NCBI RefSeq assembly: GCF_018437505.1
Contig: NZ_CP072467.1
Location: 1,736,001-1,800,000, forward strand
DNA from: Spiractinospora alimapuensis
GTDB lineage: Bacteria; Actinomycetota; Actinomycetes; Streptosporangiales; Streptosporangiaceae
Direction: 5' to 3'
DNA length: 64,000 nt
Numbering within the stretch: position 1 is the stretch's first letter; every line of letters starts with the position of its first letter. The translations under genes and the position numbers were made by a program. The notes below the pieces were generated by a model that was given only the letters and a program-made list of their open reading frames with translations, made no database searches and was not told the DNA's origin. Shown in pieces: positions 45,517-54,614 of this stretch.

Positions 45517-47375
45517 AGCCGGTCCACCTCCGCGAAGTTCGCGCCTCCGGCGAGAGTGGCGAACCCCGCGCCACGGTCGAAGAACGGGGCGTCGGAGGGC
45601 CGCTTCGCGCGAAGCTCGGCCCGAAGCTCGGTCGTCGCCGTCTCGTCGGCGACCGGCTCGCCGTCGACCCAGGTGAACACGACGCCGTAGTCGTCCTTCG
45701 CGGCGTCCGCTGAGACCTTGCCCCAGCGAACGTCCCGCGCCACGCGCCACACCTCGCGGTCGAGGGGGTCGCCCCAGCCGCCTCCGCCGGTGGTGCGGAT
45801 GCGGATGACCTCGCCCGCCTGGACCGGTTCGTCGTCCACGAGACCGTCCATCTCGCGTTCGTTGGGACCGCCCGGGTCGATGGTCACCTGGAAGGGCCGC
45901 CCGGCGTGGCCGCCCCGAACGCCCCAGCACGACAGGATGGTGCGGTCCGCGATGGACATGAACGAGGCCTCACGCAGCATCCGGATGTGCTTCTCGTAGC
46001 CGAGCCCGCCACGGAACTCCCCCGGCCCGCCGGAGTCGACGGCGAGCCCCAGCCGCTCCACCCGGAACGGGAAACGGGACTCCGTGAACTCGGTGGGGAG
46101 GTTGCGCGAGTCCGGAACGACGTGGATGGTGTCCTCGCCGTCGGAGTAGTAGCGGCCTCCGGAGCCACCGCCGAGCACCTCGCGCATCAGGTAGTGCTTG
46201 CCGTCGGCGTCGCGCCCGTGCACCCCGGTGTAGCGGATCGTCTCCTGGTCCGCGGGCATACGTCCGTCGACCGCCTTGGCGAGCACGCCGGCGAAGACGC
46301 CGAGCAGCCGCAGGATGACGAACGTCCGGGCGTTGGTCGGCGCCGGGAACTCGGGCGTGAGCAGGGTCCCCTTGGGGGGGAACGTCATGTCGATGAGGGG
46401 GACGATGCCCTCGTTGACGTCCAGCTCGGCCATCCGCTCGGGGGTGTCGGCGAGGTTACGCAGGATGGGCGCCAGCCACTTCTTCAGGAAGTTGCCGTCG
46501 GCGTAGTCACCGCAGTGGTTGATCGGGCCCTTGGCCTGCGGCGAGGTACCGGTGAAGTCGATGTGCAGCTTGTCCGGCGTCTTCGTCAGGGTGATGCGCT
46601 GGGTGTGGAGCTTGGGTTCGTCCACTCCGTCGTGCTCCGCGTAGTCCTCCCACACGTAGGTCCCGTCGGGGATCTTGGTGAGGATCTCGCGGCGGTAGGT
46701 CTCGGTCGTGCGCTGGAGCAGGCCCTCGAAGCAGCTCTCGACGGCGGAGCGGCCGTAGCGCTCGAAGAGCTCGCTCAGTCGCCGAGCGCCCATGAGGCAG
46801 GCGGAGCATTCGGCGTCGAGGTCGGCGGCGAGGGAGTCGGGCATACGCGAGTTGCGCGTCATGATCCGCAGCGCCGCCTCATTCGGCACTCCCTGGTCCC
46901 AGAGCTTGATCGGAGGCACCATCAGGCCCTCCTCGTAGACCGAGGTCGCTCCGGAGGGCATGGACCCGGGGCAGGCACCACCGATGTCGTCGTGGTGGCC
47001 GAAGGCCTGGACGAAGGCGACGACCTCGCCGTCGTGGAACACCGGCACGGTGACGCACAGGTCGGGCAGGTGGCCGATGCCGCCTTCGGACTCGTAGACG
47101 TCGTTGTGGAAGAAGACGTCCCCCGGGCGCATGGTCTCCAGGGGGAAGTCCCGGGCGACCGGCTGCACCAGCGCGGAGTAGGAACGTCCGGTGAGCTTGC
47201 GCAGTCGCCGGTCGTGGATGCCCGCGCGGAAGTCGTGGGCGTCGCGGATCATGGGTGACCGGGACGTCCGGGCGATCGCGGTCTCGACTTCCTGTTCGAT
47301 CGAGGCGAGTGTGCCCTGAACGATCTCCAACAGGACCGGGTCGACGGTGTCGCGGATGGTGTCGGCGGCACTCAT
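45513..47375 (-). CDS. hyuB: Hydantoinase B / oxoprolinase family protein
   Basis: The B subunit of ATP-dependent hydantoinase/oxoprolinase-type enzymes, which hydrolyse cyclic amides. The 620-residue protein has PVLLEIVQGTLASIEQE at the start, the DVFFHNDVYESEGGIGHLPD metal-site region near 95, GHHDDIGG near 130, and a glycine-rich C-terminus with TTGGGGWGDPLDRE. The ATG at 47375 overlaps the hyuA stop by 4 nt, with GGGGGAGG upstream. Acetone-carboxylase-like roles are possible but less likely without a gamma subunit. Substrate unknown. Confidence 0.9.
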   Translation of the reverse strand: MSAADTIRDTVDPVLLEIVQGTLASIEQEVETAIARTSRSPMIRDAHDFRAGIHDRRLRKLTGRSYSALVQPVARDFPLETMRPGDVFFHNDVYESEGGIGHLPDLCVTVPVFHDGEVVAFVQAFGHHDDIGGACPGSMPSGATSVYEEGLMVPPIKLWDQGVPNEAALRIMTRNSRMPDSLAADLDAECSACLMGARRLSELFERYGRSAVESCFEGLLQRTTETYRREILTKIPDGTYVWEDYAEHDGVDEPKLHTQRITLTKTPDKLHIDFTGTSPQAKGPINHCGDYADGNFLKKWLAPILRNLADTPERMAELDVNEGIVPLIDMTFPPKGTLLTPEFPAPTNARTFVILRLLGVFAGVLAKAVDGRMPADQETIRYTGVHGRDADGKHYLMREVLGGGSGGRYYSDGEDTIHVVPDSRNLPTEFTESRFPFRVERLGLAVDSGGPGEFRGGLGYEKHIRMLREASFMSIADRTILSCWGVRGGHAGRPFQVTIDPGGPNEREMDGLVDDEPVQAGEVIRIRTTGGGGWGDPLDREVWRVARDVRWGKVSADAAKDDYGVVFTWVDGEPVADETATTELRAELRAKRPSDAPFFDRGAGFATLAGGANFAEVDRL

Positions 47376-49438
47376 GCGTCCTCCCCCTGGGTAATCACGA
47401 TGTTGCCGAATCGGTCGATGGTTGCGGAGAAGCCGGGGTGGAGCGGGATCGTGGATCCGAACTCCTCCACGACGGCGGGGCCGACGATGGTGTCGCCCGG
47501 GCTCAACAGTCCGCGCGCGTAGATCGGCGTGTCCTGGTAGCCGTACTTCTCGTCGAAGTACACCGGTCGTGTCGCCGTGTGGGCGCGTTCCAGCCCACCG
47601 GGGTGTCCCTCCAGGGGACGCGCCTGGGGCCGCTCGATCGGCCCCACCCCGGTCACGCGCAGGTTCACCCACTCCACGGGCTGGTTCTTGGCGTCCCGCA
47701 GGTCGTAGCCGTAGAGCTGGTGGTGGGCGTCGTGGAACGCGGCGGCCACGGTGGCCGCCAACTCGGCGTCGATCGGGCCGTCGGGAACGGGAACCCGCAC
47801 CTCGAAGGCCTGTCCCTCGTACCGCAGGTCCGCGGAACGCAGGAACTGGTGCTCGTCAGCCGCGAACCCCTCGGTTTCCAGGGCGGCCGCGGCCCGCTCG
47901 GTGAGGCCGTCGAGGATGTCGGCGACAGCGGCGTGGTCGAGGTTCTCGTGCGGCATCACCGCGGTGCGCACGTAGTCGTTGCGCACGTCCACGGTGAGAA
48001 GGCCGTAGGCGGAGACGTTGCCCGGGTCCGGCGGAACGAGCGCGCCGGCGGCGCCGAGGATGTCGATGAGGCGACAGATGAGCAGCGCCCCCGAGCCACC
48101 GAACGAGGTGATGTGGAAGTCGCGGATGTCCAGACCGCGCTTCACCGTGATCTGCCGCAGCGCGTTCGCCTGGTTCCAGGCCGAGATCTCCAGGACACCG
48201 GTCGCGGTCCGCTCGGGGTTCAGTCCGAGGGCCTCACCCAGTTTCACGACGCCGTCCCGAGCCGCCTCGGTGTCCAGCGGGAACTCGCCGCCCAGGAGGT
48301 GCGGTGGGATCCTGCCCAGCATGGCGTGGGCGTCGGTGATGGTGGGCTCGGTGCCGTCGGTGCCGTAGCACAGCGGGCCGGGTGAGGCACCGGCCGACTG
48401 TGGGCCGACCTTGAGCGTGCCCTCGGGGCTGATCCAGGCGATCGAACCGCCGCCCGCGCCGACGGTGACGATGTCGATCATCGGGGTCTTGACGGGGTAG
48501 CGGCCGATGGAGCCCTCGGTCGTGACGGTCGGCTCCCCGTCCAACACGACGGAGACGTCGGTGGAGGTGCCGCCACCGTCCAGGGTGACCACCTTGTTGA
48601 AGCCCGCCCTGCGCGAGATGAGGGCCGCGCCGAGCGCGCCGGCGGCGGGACCGGACAGCACGGTGGAGATCGGCTGGTGCACGACCTCTCCCGCGGAGAT
48701 GATGCCGCCGTTGGACTTCATGATGTGGAACGAGCCGTCGAGGCGTTCCCGGATCTGGGCGACGTACCGCGTCACCCGCGGCTTCACCGCCGCGTCCACG
48801 AGGGTGGTCATGGCCCGTTCGTACTCGCGGTACTCGCGGAGCACTCGCGAGCTCAGGGAGACGACCGCGTCGGGGTGCTCCGCCCGCAGGATCCGCAGCA
48901 CCCGCTCCTCGTGGTCGGGGTTGGCGTAGGCGTGCAGCAGGTTCACCCCGATGGTGGTGATGCCCTTGTCCCGGAACCACCGGGCCGCGCGCGCCACGTC
49001 CTCCTCGACGAGGGGGCGCACCTCCGCGCCGGTGTAGTCCAGCCGACCACCGACGGTGTGCACCATGTCGGGGGGCACGATCCGGTCCGGCTTGACCCAG
49101 AAGTAGGAGTTGCCGTACCCGTCCGGAACCGCCTGCCGGGCGATCTCCAGGACGAACTCGTACCCCTCGGTGGTGATGAAGCCCAGCCCGTCGATCTTGT
49201 CTTCGAGTAGCTGGTTGGTGGCGACGGTGGTCCCGTGCGAGACGGAGGTGACGGTGACGTCCTCGCCACACAGCCGGCGGATCTTCTCGATCCCCGCCAT
49301 GAATCCCTCGGCTGGGTCGGCGGGAGTCGACGGCGTCTTGGTGGTCACCAGCTCGCCGGTGTCCTCGTCCACCGCCACGACATCGGTGAAGGTCCCTCCG
49401 GTGTCGATCCCGACCCGCACCCGACGGTGCCCTGTCAT
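47372..49438 (-). CDS. hyuA: Hydantoinase A / oxoprolinase family protein
   Basis: The ATP-binding A subunit; known members activate 5-oxoproline, N-methylhydantoin or caprolactam before ring opening. It has 688 residues. The ASKHA-fold phosphate motif is VGIDTGGTFTDVVAVD at the N-terminus, TSVSHGTTVATNQLL is near 68, and a second nucleotide motif VTLDGGGTSTDVSVV is near 285, with GAGGGSIAW near 325. The ATG at 49438 (MTGHRRVRV) has GGGAG 8 nt upstream; a GTG at 49444 is less well placed. It is the first gene of hyuA-hyuB-nmrA. Confidence 0.91.
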   Translation of the reverse strand: MTGHRRVRVGIDTGGTFTDVVAVDEDTGELVTTKTPSTPADPAEGFMAGIEKIRRLCGEDVTVTSVSHGTTVATNQLLEDKIDGLGFITTEGYEFVLEIARQAVPDGYGNSYFWVKPDRIVPPDMVHTVGGRLDYTGAEVRPLVEEDVARAARWFRDKGITTIGVNLLHAYANPDHEERVLRILRAEHPDAVVSLSSRVLREYREYERAMTTLVDAAVKPRVTRYVAQIRERLDGSFHIMKSNGGIISAGEVVHQPISTVLSGPAAGALGAALISRRAGFNKVVTLDGGGTSTDVSVVLDGEPTVTTEGSIGRYPVKTPMIDIVTVGAGGGSIAWISPEGTLKVGPQSAGASPGPLCYGTDGTEPTITDAHAMLGRIPPHLLGGEFPLDTEAARDGVVKLGEALGLNPERTATGVLEISAWNQANALRQITVKRGLDIRDFHITSFGGSGALLICRLIDILGAAGALVPPDPGNVSAYGLLTVDVRNDYVRTAVMPHENLDHAAVADILDGLTERAAAALETEGFAADEHQFLRSADLRYEGQAFEVRVPVPDGPIDAELAATVAAAFHDAHHQLYGYDLRDAKNQPVEWVNLRVTGVGPIERPQARPLEGHPGGLERAHTATRPVYFDEKYGYQDTPIYARGLLSPGDTIVGPAVVEEFGSTIPLHPGFSATIDRFGNIVITQGEDA

Positions 49439-49464
49439 CAGCACAGCTCCCTGCTTCGAGTCCG

Positions 49465-49477
49465 AACAACGTGTGTT
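49465..49477 (-). promoter_or_regulatory. Short palindrome upstream of hyuA
   Basis: AACA-ACGTG-TGTT, 27 bp before the hyuA start in the 167-bp gap below the XRE gene. It is a possible operator and could occur by chance. Confidence 0.25.
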
Positions 49478-49605
49478 ACGGATTCAAGCTCGCCGCGCCC
49501 ACCTCGGGAATCGGCAGGTTGTGCCAAGTCTCTCGGCAATAGTTGGTGTGGTGTCTCGTGGAGATGGGTTCGTGTGCCGGGTGGAGCCACTCATGGGGCA
49601 GGCCG

Positions 49606-50025
49606 TCAGGCCGCGGCGGGAGGCTCCCCCACGGGAATCCGCACCGTACGATCCCCGAAGTCGGCGACGAGGTCGAGATGGCCGCCCAGGGCCGCAACGT
49701 AACGGGCGATGACATCGATCGAGATGGTTTCCCCGTGCTCGATCTGGGAGATCCGAGCGGTACTCACGGCCATCGCTTCCGCCACATCCCGTTGCGTCAT
49801 ACCCAACTGCCTACGGGTCTCCGCCAAGCGGTGCCCACGCGACTCCGCCAGGAACCGACGCGCGTTCTCAGCCACCGTCGTTGGATCAGCGCCGGCCGCG
49901 TAGAGCTGTTCCTCCAGAACTTCCCAGTCCACTGGCTCCCGCCTAGGCACACTTGGCGTTCGCGAAGCCTTGAACCTATCGCCGTTACCGGCCCCACGGG
50001 GAGGAATCGGAGAATCTCCGCTCAC
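49606..50025 (-). CDS. XRE-family (HigA-like) DNA-binding protein
   Basis: A 139-residue protein. The N-terminal part, including VDWEVLEEQLYAAGADP, is typical of HigA-type antitoxins. A helix-turn-helix, LGMTQRDVAEAMAVSTARIS, lies near residues 77-96, and the C-terminus has RYVAALGGHLDLVADFGD. The GTG at 50025 overlaps the response-regulator stop (GTGA). No RelE/HigB-type toxin gene is adjacent on either side, so it is an orphan antitoxin-like regulator co-opted into a two-component operon. Confidence 0.85.
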   Translation of the reverse strand: MSGDSPIPPRGAGNGDRFKASRTPSVPRREPVDWEVLEEQLYAAGADPTTVAENARRFLAESRGHRLAETRRQLGMTQRDVAEAMAVSTARISQIEHGETISIDVIARYVAALGGHLDLVADFGDRTVRIPVGEPPAAA

Positions 50026-50678
50026 CCCCGCAGGTAGGCGAGGACGGCCATCACGCGACGGTTGATGTCGGAGTCGTCCGGTGGGAGGTCGAGCTTGGCG
50101 AGGATGTTGCCGATGTGTTTTCCGACCGCGGCCTCGCTCAGGAAGAGGATTCCGGCGATGCGGGCGTTGGAGTGGCCGGCGGCCATGAGGGCCAGGACCT
50201 CACGTTCGCGTTCGGACAGTCGTTCCAGGGGGTCGCCACGGCGGCGGACGAGTTGGCGGACGACGGTCGGGTCGACGATGGTGCCTCCGGCGACTACCGC
50301 GCGCAGGGCCTCGGCGAACTCCTCCACGTCGACGATGCGCTCCTTGAGCAGGTAACCCACGCCGCGCCCGTCGTCGGAGTCCAGCAGGTCGGCCGCGTAG
50401 CTCTGCTCCACGTACTGGCTCAGGGCGACGACGGGGAGACCGGAGCGCCGGCGACGGAGTTCCACCGCGGCGCGAAGTCCCTCGTCGGTGAACCCTGGCG
50501 GCATCCGGATGTCGGTGACGACGAGGTCCGGCTCGTGCTCGGCCACCGCGCTCATCAAACTCGGCGCGTCCTCCACCGCGGCGACCACGGTGAAGCCGAA
50601 CCGCCCCAGCAGACTCGCCAGCCCCTCTCGCAGCAGCACGCCGTCCTCGGCGATGACTACACGGACGGTTCCTGACAT
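50022..50678 (-). CDS. NarL/LuxR-family response regulator
   Basis: A 218-residue two-component response regulator. The receiver domain has acidic residues Glu11/Asp12, the phospho-acceptor Asp56 in VVTDIRMPP and Lys112 in YLLKERIVD. The DNA-binding domain is LuxR-type, LSEREREVLALMAAGHSNARI near residues 153-173. The start (ATG 50678) overlaps the end of the kinase gene by 22 nt. Target genes are unknown; the kinase that should activate it is frameshifted. Confidence 0.9.
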   Translation of the reverse strand: MSGTVRVVIAEDGVLLREGLASLLGRFGFTVVAAVEDAPSLMSAVAEHEPDLVVTDIRMPPGFTDEGLRAAVELRRRRSGLPVVALSQYVEQSYAADLLDSDDGRGVGYLLKERIVDVEEFAEALRAVVAGGTIVDPTVVRQLVRRRGDPLERLSEREREVLALMAAGHSNARIAGILFLSEAAVGKHIGNILAKLDLPPDDSDINRRVMAVLAYLRG

Positions 50679-52022
50679 GGCAGCTCCACGGTGAGTCGGG
50701 TCGGTCCCCCAACGGGACTCGTCAGTGTCATTCTCCCGCCCACGACCGACACCCGGTCCTCCATGCCGGTCAGCCCGGTGCCGAAGTTCGCGTCGGCGCC
50801 GCCTTCACCGTTGTCGGTGATCTCCAGCTCGAGCGAACTGTCGTGCGGCCTGGTCGTCAGTCGCGCCCTCACCCAGGCCTGAGTCGCTCCACTGTGCTTG
50901 GCGATGTTGGTGAAAGCCTCGGCGACGACGAAGTAGGCCGTGCTCTCCACATGGCTGGGCAACCGATCATCCAACAGGATCGTCACCTCGACCGGAATGG
51001 TGGTGCGGTCGGTGAGCTCGGCGACCGCCGCGGGGAGTCCCAGGTCGGTGAGGACCTTCGGGTGGATTCCCCGCACCAGTTCCCGCATTTCCTCGATCAG
51101 GTCCTTGGCCTGTTCGTGCGCCGACGCCAGGGTGTCCCGCGCCGGGGAGTCGGCGGGTACGTCCATCCGGGCGAGCCCGAGCTGCATGGCGAGCGCGACG
51201 AGGCGCTGCTGGGCGCCGTCGTGGAGGTCGCGCTCTATTCGCCGGCGCTCGGCCTCGAAGGCGTCCACGATGCGGGCACGGGACCGACTGACCTCGGAGA
51301 GCTCCGCGCGCAGCCGTTCCTCCCCCCACGGGGACAGCAAGGCGCGCGCGACCAGCCCGTGCAGACCGGCGAGGAGTCCGAGGGCGTAGAGGAACACCGG
51401 GATCATCAACACGCCGACCAGCACCAGGGGCAGGCTGTCGGAGACCGCTTCGGCACGGTAGAAGAAGACGTCGATCGTGCCGTCACCCCGCAGCAGAAAC
51501 GGAGAGAGCAGGAACACGCTGATCCCAGCCACCGCGGCGGAGACCACAACGAAGGAGAGAGGGAAGAACACTCCGCTGATCAGCCACATGTAGGCGAGTT
51601 CGCGCCACGTCGCCGACTCGGTGTATCGCTGGCGAATCCAGTGCCACAGCCCCGGACCTGGTGGGGTGCGATGTGGATCGGCGGTGGCCATGCCGATCAT
51701 GCGTAGACGCACCCGTTCCACGTTGGCCAACGGCAGCGAGAGCAGAGGGCCGAACAGGACCAGCGCGGTCACACCGACAGCGGTGAAGATCAGTGTCGCG
51801 GTCGGGAAGGAGCTGGCTCCCCGTCTCCCGTCCCTCGAGGTAGGTGACGATCGCGATGAGGAGTGGCGACAACAACAACCACAGGGGCGCGGCGAGGATG
51901 GTGACGGTGAGGCCCGTTGTCACCACGTACCCCGCCGAGCGCCACGGCCAGCTCGAGACCAGGTACGACGGGTGGCGCAGGGCACGCAGGGGTGTCCACT
52001 GCGTCGTGACGGCTCGGTTCAT
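50657..52022 (-). pseudogene. Sensor histidine kinase with a frameshift near 51820
   Basis: The two halves read in different frames. From the ATG at 52022 the first 65 codons encode HPSYLVSSWPWRSAGY and two membrane helices ending IAIVTYLEGRETG. The other frame continues with FPTATLIFTAVGVTALVLFG, two more helices, then the HisKA_3 phospho-acceptor box ERRRIERDLHDGAQQR near residue 190 and a HATPase domain with DNGEGG and FGTGLTGMEDRV. Dropping one G from the GGGG run at 51819-51822 (CCCC on the plus strand) restores a continuous protein of about 454 residues. Could be a true mutation, a phase-variable tract or a sequencing error. Confidence 0.85.
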
Positions 52023-52029
52023 GCACTAC

Positions 52030-52058
52030 ACGCTAGGCAACGCGGGCACTGCCAGTAA
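52030..52058 (-). promoter_or_regulatory. Leaderless-type promoter of the sensor kinase operon
   Basis: On the minus strand TAGCGT (-10, plus positions 52030-52035) lies 17 bp from TTACTG (-35, 52053-52058) and only 7 bp before the kinase ATG. No ribosome-binding site is present, so a leaderless mRNA is likely. Confidence 0.55.
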
Positions 52059-52061
52059 TGA

Positions 52062-52113
52062 CTCCAGCTCCACGCTCGCGGTGGGCCTAGCCCTACCTCG
52101 GGCGTGGAGCTGG
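52062..52113. terminator. Inverted repeat between secA2 and the kinase promoter
   Basis: Twelve-bp arms CCAGCTCCACGC and GCGTGGAGCTGG flank 26 bp that itself contains GGGC-CTA-GCCC. It begins immediately upstream of the kinase -35 box and ends 90 bp after the secA2 stop. It may be a secA2 terminator, an operator, or both. Confidence 0.5.
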
Positions 52114-52203
52114 CAATGTCCCTGGCCGCCACCGGCGCCTCCGTGACGTCGATCACGGACACACTGGGGCGACGAACGACGCGCCGTCGGCCGCCACCTC
52201 GTC

Positions 52204-54525
52204 TCAGGAGCCCCCACGCAGCCGCGTCCGTGCCCTGCCGACCAGCCGGTCCATCTCCGAACCGAAGGGCCGGTCGTGCACCATGTAGGTCCACGTGGAC
52301 GAGGGCCGTTTCACCCCGACCGACTCGGCGTCGATCGAGCCGTCGACCACGGGCACCTCCTCGAAGGTCTCCGCGGCACGCGTGCGTGCCCCGTCCAGGA
52401 AGCCCTTGAAGACGGGGACGGCGTCGGCGTTGAACTCGTCGAGCGGGTCACGACGCCCCAGGACGCGAAGGTGGATCCCCTCGCGCAGCTCCTCGAGGAA
52501 CGCCAGATGGTCCGTCCAGCCACGGTCGAGGTGGTAGAGGGTGATGTGTCGCGCGGCACGCTCCACCTCCTCCGTACCGACCTCCTCCACGAGCTGCTCG
52601 TAGCGCTTGGGGCAGTCGGCGGCGAGGTGGCGGGCACCCAGTCCGTCGTTGAGGACGTGGCCGCGTTGTTCGAGTACGGTGGCCCGCTGGACGTCGATGA
52701 GCTGGCTGTAGCGCCAGGTGTTGCGATGCAGGTCAAGCAACTGCCCCTCGGCGATGCGCTGGGCACGGTCGACGCTCTCGCGCCACGCGGCGTCGGTGAC
52801 CTCGCCCTCGGCGCTGACCTCGAGCTCCGCGTTGCTGAGCTCGGGAAGGTTCGCGGTGATCAGGTCGTCATCGACGCTGACGTAGAACCGGGTGCTTCCG
52901 GGGTCGCCCTGTCGGCCCGCGCGGCCACGGAGTTGGTCGTCGAGCCGGCTCGAGGGGTAGCGGCCGAAGCCCATAACGTACAGACCACCGACGTCGGCGA
53001 CGCGCTCGCGGTCGGACATGTCGCTGCCACCGAGCCGGATGTCGGTCCCCCGCCCCGCCATCTGTGTGGAGACGGTGATCCGCTCGTAGGTGCCGGCCTC
53101 GGCGATGATGGACGCCTCGTTGGCGTCGTTCTTGGCGTTGAGTACCACGCAGTCGAGGTTCTCCCGCCGCAGCCGGGTGGCGATGCGTTCGGACTCGGCG
53201 ACGTCCTGGGTCCCGATGAGGATGGGTCGGCCGGTGGCGTGGATCTCCGCCACCTCCTCGACCAGGGCGTCCTCCTTCTCCTCCCGGGTCGCGTACAGCC
53301 GGGTGGGGTAGTCGACCCGGATCACCTCGGCGTTGCGCGGGATGTCGGCGACCTCGAGGTCGTAGAACTCGCGGAGCTGGTCGCCGACGGCGATCGCGGT
53401 GCCGGTCATTCCGGACAGGGTGGGGTAGCGCAGCATGAGCGCCTGCACCGTGATGGAGTCCAGGACGACTCCGGTGTCGCTGGTCTCCAGCTTCTCCTTG
53501 ACCTCGACCGCGGCCTGGAGACCGTCCGGCCACCGCTGCAACAGGGCGATGCGGCCCCGCGACTCGTCGATGAGTTTGACCGCGCCGTCACGCACGACGT
53601 AGTCCACGTCCCGGCGTAGGAGCACCCGAGCGTGCAGGGCGAGGTTGACCTGGGTGAGGAGCTCGGAGTTCTCCTCGTCGTAGAGGTCGATCTCGCCGAG
53701 GTGCTCCTCGGCGAAGGTGAGGCCCTCGTCGGTGAGCTGAACGTTGCGCCCCTCGTCGTCGACCTCGTAGTGGGTGCGGGCCCGCATGCCCGCGACGATC
53801 TGGGCGACCTCGTGGTTGGCCTCGGTCGCCTCCGCGGCTCCGGCCAGCACCAGCGGAACACGCGCCTCGTCCACCAGCACGGAGTCGGCCTCGTCGATGA
53901 GGGCGACCTCGGGGGCGGGGAGAACGAGCTCCTCGGGGTCCAGCCGCATCCGGTCCCGCAGGACGTCGAAGCCGAGTTCGTTGACCGAGGCGTAGGTGAC
54001 GTCGCCGGCGTAGGCGCCGCGTCGCTCCTCCGGGGTCGACTCCTGGCCGATCCAGCCCACGGCGAGGCCGAGCAGCTCGTACAGCGGACGCATCCACTCG
54101 GCGTCCCGTCGGGCCAGGTAGTCGTTGACCCCGAGAACGTGGACGCGCTTGCCGCGCAGCGAGAAACCGGCCGCGGCGATGGCACCGGCGAGGGTCTTTC
54201 CCTCACCGGTGGCCATCTGGGCGACGTGCCCGTCCAGGAGCGCCATCACGCCCAGGAGCTGCACGTCGTAGGGCCGCTCGTCCACGGTGCGGCGCGCGGC
54301 CTCCCGCGCCAGCGCGAGGAACTCCACGAGGTCGTCGCGCTCGTAGGGAAGTTCCGCTTCGGCGAGCCTGGTGGCGGCCTCGGTGATCTCCGTGTCGGAG
54401 AAGTCGCGTACCTCCGACTCCCGTGCCTCGATCGGCCCGAGGAGCTTTCGGTAGGGCCGCAGGTCCACCGAGCCGGGCCGGCCCAGGGCCCGCCGGACAT
54501 TCTTCGTCAGCGTTGCGAACACCAC
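52204..54525 (-). CDS. secA2: Accessory Sec translocase ATPase SecA2
   Basis: A 773-residue SecA-type ATPase, matching the length of actinobacterial SecA2 rather than the longer housekeeping SecA. Motifs include MATGEGKT at residues 104-111, ALIDEADSVLVDEAR near 190, VSTQMAGRGTDIRLGG near 475 and RGRAGRQGDPGSTRFYVS near 520. The C-terminus lacks the zinc-binding SecB domain. In mycobacteria SecA2 exports a small protein subset with the canonical SecYEG channel. The start is a GTG at 54525, with a second GTG directly after it. Confidence 0.92.
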   Translation of the reverse strand: MVFATLTKNVRRALGRPGSVDLRPYRKLLGPIEARESEVRDFSDTEITEAATRLAEAELPYERDDLVEFLALAREAARRTVDERPYDVQLLGVMALLDGHVAQMATGEGKTLAGAIAAAGFSLRGKRVHVLGVNDYLARRDAEWMRPLYELLGLAVGWIGQESTPEERRGAYAGDVTYASVNELGFDVLRDRMRLDPEELVLPAPEVALIDEADSVLVDEARVPLVLAGAAEATEANHEVAQIVAGMRARTHYEVDDEGRNVQLTDEGLTFAEEHLGEIDLYDEENSELLTQVNLALHARVLLRRDVDYVVRDGAVKLIDESRGRIALLQRWPDGLQAAVEVKEKLETSDTGVVLDSITVQALMLRYPTLSGMTGTAIAVGDQLREFYDLEVADIPRNAEVIRVDYPTRLYATREEKEDALVEEVAEIHATGRPILIGTQDVAESERIATRLRRENLDCVVLNAKNDANEASIIAEAGTYERITVSTQMAGRGTDIRLGGSDMSDRERVADVGGLYVMGFGRYPSSRLDDQLRGRAGRQGDPGSTRFYVSVDDDLITANLPELSNAELEVSAEGEVTDAAWRESVDRAQRIAEGQLLDLHRNTWRYSQLIDVQRATVLEQRGHVLNDGLGARHLAADCPKRYEQLVEEVGTEEVERAARHITLYHLDRGWTDHLAFLEELREGIHLRVLGRRDPLDEFNADAVPVFKGFLDGARTRAAETFEEVPVVDGSIDAESVGVKRPSSTWTYMVHDRPFGSEMDRLVGRARTRLRGGS

Positions 54526-54542
54526 AGCAGCCTAACGCGCGT

Positions 54543-54571
54543 GACCCCCTCGACGGTTCCACGAGGGGGTC
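54543..54571 (-). terminator. Hairpin after the Cvn-type GTPase gene
   Basis: A perfect 10-bp stem (GACCCCCTCG) with a 9-nt loop lies between the GTPase stop (54615) and the secA2 start. Confidence 0.65.
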
Positions 54572-54614
54572 AATATCGAACAGCGCGCCGTACGGAGGAA
54601 TCCGCGGGGTGGCG

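Noticed and set aside
49606-50025. Toxin-antitoxin module around the XRE gene
   Set aside because: No RelE/HigB-like frame exists within 500 bp on either strand; the neighbours are a response regulator and hyuA.
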